Notes under the pieces: generated by a model | What the model was told of the DNA's origin: nothing | Seen by the model: the letters and a program-made list of their open reading frames with translations, nothing else | Databases searched by the model: none | Shown: piece after piece, positions 7,365 to 14,400 of the stretch | Layout: every line of letters begins with the position of its first letter | How positions within the stretch are numbered: the first letter of the stretch is position 1 | Translations under genes and position numbers: made by a program | Source of the DNA: a virus | Length of the DNA: 25,369 nucleotides | Virus record (IMG/VR): IMGVR_UViG_3300030329_003941 | Coordinates: 1-25,369 of that record | Direction: 5' to 3' (one strand)

Positions 7365-7467
7365 GCAGTAGAGAGCTGTTAGCGTGAGCCCAGCCGGGGT
7401 TTTATGGGTTTTTTGGTTCTCATACCAAGTCCTTACCCGTTTGTTGGCCCTGATTGATGCTGCTCAT
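7361..7467 (+). ncRNA. Structured RNA candidate after the HNH gene
   Basis: ATGAGCAG (7361-7368) and CTGCTCAT (7460-7467) are perfect eight-base complements closing a non-coding segment that is more GC-rich than its surroundings. Inside lie nested pairings: CAGCC (7391-7395) with GG..CTG (7446-7452, a CC bulge), GGGT (7406-7409) with ACCC (7435-7438), and TTGGT (7413-7417) with ACCAA (7424-7428). The first stem strand overlaps the HNH stop. No tRNA, tmRNA, RNase P or riboswitch signature was recognised. Confidence 0.45.
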
Positions 7468-7477
7468 AATTTAGGTA

Positions 7478-7705
7478 ATGTCTATTGATGTTGCCTCGTC
7501 GAAAAGAGAACGGGAGTCTTCAGCATACGGAACAGCGTATTTAGACTCCCTGACTCGAAGGGAAGAAATGTTTAGTAAAAAGTTTAAAGATTCAAAGACA
7601 AAAGCTGTCTGCAAATATTGTGGAAAGAAAAAGTTACATTGGTCTGACACGCAATGGGGATGGTTACTCTTTGATAAAAATGGAAAACGACATAATTGTC
7701 GTTAA
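7478..7705 (+). CDS. Small zinc-binding protein
   Basis: A frame of 75 aa from ATG 7478. The C-terminal half is a compact CxxC protein: C45-KY-C48, H54, then GWLLFDKNGKRHNC with His72 and Cys74. This layout is common in short phage proteins that bind zinc. The N-terminal part is encoded by a segment that forms a strong hairpin (7512-7550) and uses codons such as CTG, CGG, TCC and TCG that are rare in the neighbouring genes. The true start may therefore be ATG 7568 (MFSKKF), which has AAGGGA just upstream. Function unknown. Confidence 0.6.
   Translation: MSIDVASSKRERESSAYGTAYLDSLTRREEMFSKKFKDSKTKAVCKYCGKKKLHWSDTQWGWLLFDKNGKRHNCR
7512..7550 (+). repeat. Nested inverted repeat (hairpin) before the zinc-binding domain
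   Basis: GGGAGTCT (7512-7519) pairs perfectly with AGACTCCC (7543-7550), and inside it ATACG (7525-7529) pairs with CGTAT (7536-7540). It lies in the questionable N-terminal part of the small zinc-protein frame, about 45 bases after the structured RNA candidate, and may belong to that element or control the start at 7568. Confidence 0.5.
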
Positions 7706-7715
7706 AAGGAGAAAT

Positions 7716-7859
7716 ATGTTTGTAAATAAAAGAAGAAGAAAAGAAAAAAGAAAGAACTCATTCTTATTAATGAGTCGGATTGAACAGACTGCAATATTAA
7801 TAACAGTACCAATAATAGCCTATACAATAATGGTGATTATTCTGAGAGCATGCTCATGA
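7716..7859 (+). CDS. Small single-span membrane protein
   Basis: A 47-aa protein from ATG 7716, preceded by AAAAGGAGAA. The frame is open upstream to 7620 but that part overlaps the previous gene. A very basic N-terminus (about 14 residues rich in Lys and Arg) precedes one hydrophobic helix TAILITVPIIAYTIMVIIL, so the N-terminus should stay in the cytoplasm. Small phage membrane proteins of this shape include holin-like, superinfection or anti-defence factors, but nothing in the sequence selects one. It overlaps the next gene by an ATGA junction. Confidence 0.6.
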   Translation: MFVNKRRRKEKRKNSFLLMSRIEQTAILITVPIIAYTIMVIILRACS

Positions 7860-8101
7860 GTATAGTAGAAATTTACTTAATATTCTCATTGCTTACTATC
7901 CCCTGTCATGAAAAACATAACTTTGATAATCCAACGCCTTTCCCTAAAAGCAAATACCTGCTACTTAACTGGGAAAAAGAGGATTTTTATTATTTTAGAA
8001 TTAGTAAAGAGTATATACTAAAACAAGAAAGAGAAACAGATAATAAATACAAGGCTAAAGCCAGGAGGTTATGGTATGAACGTCAAGCTAACAAGATTTG
8101 A
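7856..8101 (+). CDS. Small protein of unknown function
   Basis: About 81 aa from ATG 7856 (an ATG two codons earlier at 7850 is also possible). The start overlaps the previous stop (ATGA). The first 17 residues are hydrophobic (SIVEIYLIFSLLTIPC) and could be a membrane anchor or weak signal. The Pro before Cys does not suit a lipobox. The rest is charged and rich in Lys, Arg and aromatic residues. No domain recognised. Confidence 0.5.
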   Translation: MSIVEIYLIFSLLTIPCHEKHNFDNPTPFPKSKYLLLNWEKEDFYYFRISKEYILKQERETDNKYKAKARRLWYERQANKI

Positions 8102-8207
8102 CAGAACAGGCATAAAAATAAAGAGGTTTTTTGGATGGAAAATAAGAGAGCTAGCCGAAAGGTACAAGGTTACACAAAGGACAATCTATCGTGTATTAGA
8201 AAAATAA
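8076..8207 (+). CDS. Tiny helix-turn-helix protein
   Basis: A 43-aa frame with an optimal ribosome binding site, AGGAGG at 8063-8068, seven bases before ATG 8076. It overlaps the end of the preceding gene in another frame. The C-terminal half reads IRELAERYKVTQRTIYRVLE, a good helix-turn-helix of the sigma-like or resolvase-type HTH: a first helix IRELAERY, a turn, and a recognition helix TQRTIYRVLE. The basic N-terminus (KLTRFDR...KIKRFFGWK) could contact DNA. It may be a small transcription regulator of the phage. Confidence 0.6.
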   Translation: MNVKLTRFDRTGIKIKRFFGWKIRELAERYKVTQRTIYRVLEK

Positions 8208-8270
8208 TAAAACATCAAGAAGAACTATATAACGTCCGCTTTCGGAAAGGAAGGTGGGTTAGGAGATATA

Positions 8271-8507
8271 ATGTCAGAAAAAAGGATAAGTCCGAATAAG
8301 TTTACAGACTTAGGACGAGAAAATGGTCGTAAAAAAGCAAACGAAGTACGAAGGAAAGATTCATTTGACGATGGATTAACATCTGTTCAGAGAAGACAAA
8401 AAGCCATCAAAAAGGCTGCTAATGGGAAATGGTGGATAGAACAATACATTCAAGCATCTTTATACTGGAGAGACCCCGATGAGATGAGAGGAATTGATGA
8501 TGAGTAA
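8271..8507 (+). CDS. Hypothetical basic protein
   Basis: A 78-aa protein from ATG 8271, preceded by AGGAGA in a 63-base gap after the HTH gene. It is highly charged (KFTDLGRENGRKKANEVRRKD, then RRQKAIKKAANGKWWIEQ) and probably helical, with an acidic C-terminus. No domain recognised. Its end overlaps the start of the nuclease-fold gene, so the two are probably coupled. Confidence 0.6.
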   Translation: MSEKRISPNKFTDLGRENGRKKANEVRRKDSFDDGLTSVQRRQKAIKKAANGKWWIEQYIQASLYWRDPDEMRGIDDE

Positions 8508-8874
8508 ATTCTTCGATATTGATTTACCTTTCGGAGAAAAATATGAAGATACATTATCATCATTGCTTACAGATAATACGAACAATAAAATAGAAGTAAA
8601 AACAGAGCGAGATATTTGGAAAACGACTGGAAACATATATGTTGAATTAGTATGTCGTGAGGCCTTTAGTGGATTGTCTACCACTAAAGCTGATTGGTGG
8701 GCAACGATACTTACCTTTGATGGAGCTATTGAAGGGATAGTAATATTGCCCACTAATCTAATGAAACAAAAGATTAAGTCGTTAATTGATAATAATAAAG
8801 CAGAATATCCTGTTTATGGCGGGGATGATGATGCAAGCATTGGAGCATTAGTTCCAATAAAGGAGTTACTTTGA
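8500..8874 (+). CDS. PD-(D/E)XK-fold nuclease-like protein
   Basis: A 124-aa protein; ATG 8500 is preferred because GAGAGGA (8486-8492) lies at suitable spacing, though ATG 8497 and TTG 8494 are also in frame. The core resembles small phage restriction-fold nucleases: GEKYEDTLSSLL with Glu16, IEVKTE giving E32-x-K34, GNIYVEL with Glu49, and a SGLSTTKADWW segment after it. The E-x-K with a preceding acidic helix residue is the catalytic pattern of the superfamily. A role in recombination or DNA end processing fits the neighbouring RecB-like gene. It could be a structure-specific endonuclease. Confidence 0.62.
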   Translation: MSKFFDIDLPFGEKYEDTLSSLLTDNTNNKIEVKTERDIWKTTGNIYVELVCREAFSGLSTTKADWWATILTFDGAIEGIVILPTNLMKQKIKSLIDNNKAEYPVYGGDDDASIGALVPIKELL

Positions 8875-9608
8875 AGAATAAAATAGAGTTGTATAAAGAA
8901 AACTTAGATATCAGAAGACATGAATCAGGTACCAGATGGTACGCACCTCATGGTTCATATGACTGGAAACCTTCAGTAACTACTATAATAGGAGATACTT
9001 TAAGTAAAGGTAAGGGCTTTGAAATGTGGCTAGGTAATCATCCTAGTTATAAAATAGCATGTGAAGAAAGAGATAAAGCTGCAGACAGAGGAACATTAGT
9101 GCATGAGCTAGCAGAAAACTATATGAATGGAGAAGTAGTTGAATCTGACAATGAAGAAATATGCAAACATCTTATGTCCTTTGAAAAGTTCTGGTTAGAT
9201 AATGAAGTTCAATTAATAGAGACAGAGTTATTTATGTGGCATAAGGATGTACCATGGGCTGGAACATGTGATATAATAGCGAAAATAGGCGGTAAATATT
9301 GTATAATAGACATAAAGACAGGTAACTATTATAAATCTCATGAAATACAGCTAAATATGTACGCAGAACTACTATCTAGAATAGTAGAAGAGCCAATAGA
9401 TATGATAGCTGGGTTGTATACCAAAGGTAAATGGATTAGAGAGCCAAACTATCAACTAAAAAAGTTTAAATTTAATCTAGAAATAGCCCTATCTGTCAAT
9501 GAAATATGGAAATTCCTCATGGGAGGAAATCCGAGACCAAAAGCAAAAGTTAAAGTAAAAACTGAATTCCAAATAGGAGGGAATAAAGATGAGCACGGAG
9601 TTTTATAA
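8871..9608 (+). CDS. RecB/Cas4-like PD-(D/E)XK exonuclease
   Basis: A 245-aa protein starting at TTG 8871; AAGGAG-type signal (8860-8865) stands five bases upstream and the start overlaps the previous stop. The nuclease pattern is visible in order: RGTLVHELAENY with His78, ETELFMW with Glu119, AGTCDIIAKIG with Asp134, CIIDIKTG with D147-x-K149, and HEIQLNMYAELL as the conserved Gln-Tyr helix. This matches phage RecB-type exonucleases that resect DNA for recombination with Sak4-like annealing or strand-exchange proteins. No Fe-S cluster cysteines typical of Cas4 are evident. Confidence 0.82.
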   Translation: MKNKIELYKENLDIRRHESGTRWYAPHGSYDWKPSVTTIIGDTLSKGKGFEMWLGNHPSYKIACEERDKAADRGTLVHELAENYMNGEVVESDNEEICKHLMSFEKFWLDNEVQLIETELFMWHKDVPWAGTCDIIAKIGGKYCIIDIKTGNYYKSHEIQLNMYAELLSRIVEEPIDMIAGLYTKGKWIREPNYQLKKFKFNLEIALSVNEIWKFLMGGNPRPKAKVKVKTEFQIGGNKDEHGVL

Positions 9609-9831
9609 AGATAAAGTACAAAAATTGCAACAAAAAGTAGATGAACAGTACGAAATGATAAAGCATCTTAAAAATGAATTATTATTATGCAAAGAAGTAG
9701 ATAAGAATGCAATCATAAGTAAAGGAAAGATGACAGCAACTATTCCTCCTAAATTTGAGAGTACTAATCTAGCAAAAATATTAAAAGAAAGAAGAAGGGC
9801 AATCAAAAGGAGAAACAAAAAAAATGAATAA
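9589..9831 (+). CDS. Small coiled-coil protein
   Basis: An 80-aa protein from ATG 9589 with AGGAGG at 9575-9580. The first half is a coiled-coil-like helix (FYKDKVQKLQQKVDEQYEMIKHLKNEL). The C-terminus is very basic (KILKERRRAIKRRNKKNE), suggesting nucleic-acid contact. It overlaps the end of the exonuclease gene and the start of the next. Function unknown. Confidence 0.65.
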   Translation: MSTEFYKDKVQKLQQKVDEQYEMIKHLKNELLLCKEVDKNAIISKGKMTATIPPKFESTNLAKILKERRRAIKRRNKKNE

Positions 9832-10105
9832 AATATCTTATATGCAAAGAATCATACGAATGGTTACTAAATCTGGAACTAATCCATGTGAAATGTGCAA
9901 AGATGAGAAGATAGGTAAGAGATGGGAGTATAGACCTCAAACTCTTATTGTTGACTACCTATCTTCAATATTGATAGTATGTGAAAAATGTATTTATAGG
10001 GAAAACTACGGAACTAAAGTTTATAAAAAAGCAATAAAACAAAAGTTACTAGATAAGTTAAATCATAACTATGGCAAGAAACTACCTAAAGTGGAGGGTA
10101 AATGA
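9824..10105 (+). CDS. Zinc-ribbon-like small protein
   Basis: A 93-aa protein from ATG 9824. Two CxxC pairs, C22-EM-C25 and C53-EK-C56, are separated by 27 residues and would hold one zinc ion. A basic C-terminal helix follows. It overlaps both neighbours by a few bases. No specific family recognised; DNA or RNA binding is plausible. Confidence 0.6.
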   Translation: MNKISYMQRIIRMVTKSGTNPCEMCKDEKIGKRWEYRPQTLIVDYLSSILIVCEKCIYRENYGTKVYKKAIKQKLLDKLNHNYGKKLPKVEGK

Positions 10106-10344
10106 GTAATCAACAATATAAAAATATAGGTAAAAAGCAAATAATAGGGGTACTCAATGAAGTTATTAAAAAGCTTCAAATAGTAGAGTATACATTAAAT
10201 GCTTTTATAGAATTTTCTGGCAAAGAAAAGGCAGAAGAGTTTGATGAATTTATGATTAAAAAACTAGGAGGTAAAGATGAACTTCAATCAGATGACAAAG
10301 CTGATGGAGGAGGAGATAATTCCGAATCTAATGAGGACTCGTGA
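10102..10344 (+). CDS. Small acidic-tailed protein
   Basis: An 80-aa protein from ATG 10102, overlapping the previous stop (ATGA). The N-terminal 60 residues look helical (QIIGVLNEVIKKLQIVEYTLNAFIEF). The tail is acidic and Gly/Ser-rich (DDKADGGGDNSESNEDS). Its last 68 bases overlap the next gene in another frame. Unknown function. Confidence 0.55.
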   Translation: MSNQQYKNIGKKQIIGVLNEVIKKLQIVEYTLNAFIEFSGKEKAEEFDEFMIKKLGGKDELQSDDKADGGGDNSESNEDS

Positions 10345-10606
10345 TGCAGGTCAAAAAGAATATGCGCATGAACAAGGAGATGTATTTGCAAACTTTAAAA
10401 GAGTAGCGAAATCAATAGACTCTGACATGAAAAAAGTGTTGTGGGTCTATTTCTTAAAGCATGTAGATGGAATCTCTGCCCATATAAAAGGACATAAATC
10501 ACAAAGAGAAGACGTAAGAGGAAGAATTACAGATGCAATGGTTTATTTAGCATTATTATGGGGAATGGTAGTAGAAGATGATGATTGGAGGAAGGCAGAG
10601 GAGTAA
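10277..10606 (+). CDS. DUF1599/Nmad1-like phage protein
   Basis: A 109-aa protein from ATG 10277 with GGAGGT at 10268-10273 inside the preceding gene. The pattern KEYAHEQGDVFANFKRVA, then LKHVDGISAHIKG and VRGRITDAMVYLALLWGMV, resembles the all-helical DUF1599 / nucleotide-modification-associated (Nmad1) group, common in phages and distantly like MazG-type folds. It is the last gene of the plus arm; its stop codon lies in the loop of the terminator hairpin. Confidence 0.55.
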   Translation: MNFNQMTKLMEEEIIPNLMRTRDAGQKEYAHEQGDVFANFKRVAKSIDSDMKKVLWVYFLKHVDGISAHIKGHKSQREDVRGRITDAMVYLALLWGMVVEDDDWRKAEE

Positions 10607-10620
10607 TCCTCTGTCTTTCT
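10596..10620 (+). terminator. Intrinsic terminator of the plus-strand arm
   Basis: CAGAGGA (10596-10602) and TCCTCTG (10607-10613) form a perfect seven-pair stem with loop GTAA, followed by the pyrimidine tract TCTTTCT. It sits exactly at the end of the last plus-strand gene and before the convergent minus-strand gene, as expected of a rho-independent terminator. Confidence 0.8.
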
Positions 10621-10644
10621 AAGTAGTATTATAATTAGTGGTGG

Positions 10645-11460
10645 TTATCTAAATGCTTTGTGCAGGGAAGATAAGTCAGTTAAATCTAAAAGACCTCCTA
10701 CTGATATTTTCTTGTTTTTAGTAGTATTATGCATAATAGCCCTTATTAATGCGTCATGAACAAGCATTTCATTCCATCCTCTACGACTAATCTCTGCATC
10801 AGGGCCCATCCAAACCTTATTAGGAGCACTACTACCCATTGGCCTTGCAACAAAATCTCCAGACCTACCAGGTTTAGGGAAAACTCTAGCATCATATGTG
10901 CCTTTTATTTTAGAAAAATTAATATAAAACGGGTCGCCTCCTAATTCATTAGCAACACCTTCATATGTATATGGCTTAGTTCCTCTATGGGCTTTAGAAA
11001 TATCAAATACTCGTATACCAGCTGGAGTTTCATATAATTTTAAAGCACTTTTCTTTCCTGCTTTTGTCTTCATATAATCTCTAGCTAATTGCATAAATTC
11101 CTTAGGATTCTGGACCATTACTTGACTTGCCTGATGAGATGCACTAGGCAAATCAATGTCAACCATAGGAGTTCTTCTGCTAGAAGTAAAATATCCTGGA
11201 CTTAACGCAGATTCTCTTGGATTGTAAAAAAGTTCTCTTCGTAATTTCATATCTTCAACGCCAAATTTCTTGGGAATATCTCTATCTAATTTTGTAGATT
11301 TTAATAAATCATGTCGAACAACATTAAAAATTTCTTGTTCTTTCTTAGTTAAAGACACTGGTTCTCGACGACTCATAGCTCGAAATATTTTATTAACTAT
11401 AGGTTGAGCATTCATATCTTTCAGGTGTCTTATAACCTTTAATAATAATCTAGTATTCAT
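10645..11460 (-). CDS. Hypothetical protein, last gene of the virion arm
   Basis: A 271-aa protein whose ATG overlaps the stop of the giant gene (TAATG), with GGGAG about a dozen bases upstream. The N-terminal third is basic and helical. The middle has a distinctive ETPAGIRVFDIS...GGDPFYINF...YDARVFPKPGR segment. This resembles a segment I associate with some phage and bacterial hypothetical proteins, but I cannot name a domain with confidence. Strict translational coupling to the giant suggests a joint role, for example as partner or co-packaged factor. Confidence 0.75.
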   Translation of the reverse strand: MNTRLLLKVIRHLKDMNAQPIVNKIFRAMSRREPVSLTKKEQEIFNVVRHDLLKSTKLDRDIPKKFGVEDMKLRRELFYNPRESALSPGYFTSSRRTPMVDIDLPSASHQASQVMVQNPKEFMQLARDYMKTKAGKKSALKLYETPAGIRVFDISKAHRGTKPYTYEGVANELGGDPFYINFSKIKGTYDARVFPKPGRSGDFVARPMGSSAPNKVWMGPDAEISRRGWNEMLVHDALIRAIMHNTTKNKKISVGGLLDLTDLSSLHKAFR

Positions 11461-14400
11461 TAATAAAACGCTCCCGGAGTTTTAACTTTATATGATGTTC
11501 CTTCTTTAACTTTCTTTCTTTCCTTTTTGAATTGCTGTAAAGGAATACCTGTCCATTTATCTATGATACCTTGAGGGTTATCAATCAGATTATTCTTTGC
11601 AATAAAATCTCTACCTATTCTTCCAAATGGATACATAGTATGTATATAATAATCAGATACTCTAGACCAATCATCTTCGAGCATAGCCCTCATAGATGCC
11701 ATTGGTAATCTAGCAATAGGTGGTGTAATTAACTGCAAAGGAGCTAAATCTCTAGGCCATTGTCCAAAGAAAGCTCTATTTCTTTCTTTTTCATCTCCAA
11801 ATATCCACTCACCTGTATCTTGGAACCAACTCCAGGGAGCGGGCATAGCTACATCAAATAATGAATAAGCAAAAGCATTACCTAATGCGAATACAAATAA
11901 ATCCATTTGCATCATTCTAGCAGCTCTATCTGCATCACTTCCTCTAAAGCCCTTTAATCTAGCTTCTCTTAAAGCATCTTTCCTAAATCTAACTGCATTC
12001 CAGCCCCAAAGTTGAAAACGAGTCATAACCTTACCTAGAGCAGTTCTTGCGAACATAGGTCTATTAGGGGCATTATAAAGGAACTGAGTAGCTTGAACTC
12101 CTTTCTTTGCTAATCTATCAAGCACAGGATGATTAACATCTTCTATGGCCCCTCCAAATTTACGATACCAATGTAACCAATGAGCCATATAAGCATCTCT
12201 TCTTAATGCTCTCTCAGGGACAGACATAAATTTAGATGCTACTCTCATCATAGGCTCTGTAAGTTTAGCCTCTCGTAATATCTCCATATACCCTTGCTCT
12301 GACATATTAGGATTTCTAGTTAATTTCCCAGATAATTTCTTTAAAAATCTCTCACCTTTTACATTTTGAAATTCAGGAGACAGACCTAATTCAGATATAA
12401 GGAATTCAGGCAGAACTCCCTTTCCAATAACATGTTTTTCTACACCTTCTTTAGTTGCCCATTCAGGATTAATCTTTGCTAATTCACCATAATTCCTAGC
12501 ATCTTTCCATGTTTTAAAGCCGACAGAAGCTATAGTATGCATCTGCCCACCAAATATATTATTTACAGCTGATTTGGGATAAGCAAGTAGTGATGCTAAT
12601 TCAAATTTAGCTTCTAAATTACTAAGATGTCTTATTTGGTTATAATCTATTCCTCTTAAGTTCTCAGGTAATTCTTTATTAGTTATTCCTAATACATCAC
12701 CTATCTTATTCATTCTTTTTTTAACATTATTATCTGCAAACCAAGCAAATGGAGTACCTTGTATACTCATCTTAGGGTCTTTTAAAATAGCTTCTGGGAT
12801 AACATCTGGAGCTCCTGATGCTCCCTGTATCCATAGCTTCATAAAATTAGTCCATGCCTCAGTTTGTTCCTTGCCAAATGATTTACGCATTTTATTCTCA
12901 AACTGACCGATATAATTTCGAGCCATAATTTGACCCATCTGTCTATGATATGCATTAACTAACCCTTTAGCGTAACTAGTAACACTAGATGCATCTACAG
13001 CCCATCCCGGAAGATGACTTTCTCTAGATAATCCGTGCCCTGACTTAACATTAGGGTTAAACCAGCTAATTCTATTTTCTTTCTCAAATTGCTTTTTATT
13101 AGCTTTTAATTGAGCCATATCCCATTCACGCCATGTATCTATGTCTCTAAAATCCCAATCTCCAGTTAATGCATGATGTTTATATACAAGTTTATCTAAT
13201 TTTTCTTGAACTTCTTTTTCAGACAATGAACCTTCACGCAACTTAGCAGCATATCTTTTAAGGGATTCTAAAGCTTCACCTCTGCCAAAATGCATATGCG
13301 GGAAATAATGCTCAAAATCTATTCTTCCTGTCTGATGAGGTTCAGTATACATATATTGTTTTCTTTTAGCTGGGTCTTTAGTCATCTCTATCATCATAGA
13401 GCGAGCTACTAAATGTAATCCATCAATGCCAAATTCTAGTGGCAAATCTTTTCCTTCTTGCCATCTTTTAGCCATATCTCTAACAAACTTAACATGGTCT
13501 ATTCTTGGAGATTTTTGTGTTTTAGGGTCCCAATATCTACTATAATAAGGACTTAATGATTCAGGGATACTTGTAACAGCATTTCCTTTGGCATCTTTTA
13601 TAACATCACCTGTCAATAAATTATGCATTTTCTTAAAAAACTCTGTGTACGTATTATTAATCTTACCTATAATTTCTTCACCAGTTCTTTGTTTTCTCTT
13701 AGGAACTCCATCAACCATCTCAGTAATAGTGTATATTTTATTTTTAATACTATTTTCATAGTCTGTAGCTTTTAAAGCTTCTTTATAATAGTTTTCATAA
13801 ACGTCAGCATCAAAATAGTTTTCTTCAGATTCTTTTCTTTGTATTCTTTCTCTTATCTTTGCACCTAATGGCATCTCTCTAAATCTAATTGCCAGAGTAT
13901 GCAATGCTTCCATATCATCTAAATCTTGTATAAATAGCAAGTCTTTTTCTAACTGATTGGTAAATTTCTCTCCTAATGCTACAGCTTCTTGTCCAGTACG
14001 CTGGACAGATTCTTGTACTAAATCCATGAATTGTGTAGGTCTTTTAACCAAACCACTCTTAGTTCCATCTTGAGTAATGAATAGACCTTTTTCTTGCATT
14101 AAAATTAACTGGTCTTTCATTAATTCTCTATTAATTGTCTCTGGAAACTGTAAATAATGTCTCCATGATAAGATAGTAGGCCCTTTCCCTTTAATTCTTT
14201 GCCATAAAGTGCCTGTAGCAACATCATCAAACCAATTACTTACAAATTGCCAATCTGCCTTATTCATAATATTCATATCTTTTTTAACTAAATCTCTAAC
14301 AATCATTGGCAAATCTCTAGCTACATGATTAGGTTGTTTCTTTAAATGAGATACTATATTAGATATATATTCTTTAGTTTTAGCATCTACTAAACCTTTT

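Noticed and set aside
7413-7428. A T-arm-like hairpin TTGGT-TCTCAT-ACCAA suggesting a tRNA.
   Set aside because: The loop is not the seven-base TTCRANY form, and no anticodon arm or acceptor stem of tRNA size fits around it.
7856-7910. Possible lipoprotein signal (FSLLTIPC) suggesting an Rz1-like spanin.
   Set aside because: Pro before the Cys does not fit a lipobox, and there is no overlapping Rz-like partner or endolysin nearby.
8229-8250. Short complementarity CTTT-CGG-AAAG in the gap before the 78-aa gene as a terminator.
   Set aside because: A four-pair stem without a U-tract is too weak, and genes continue on the same strand.
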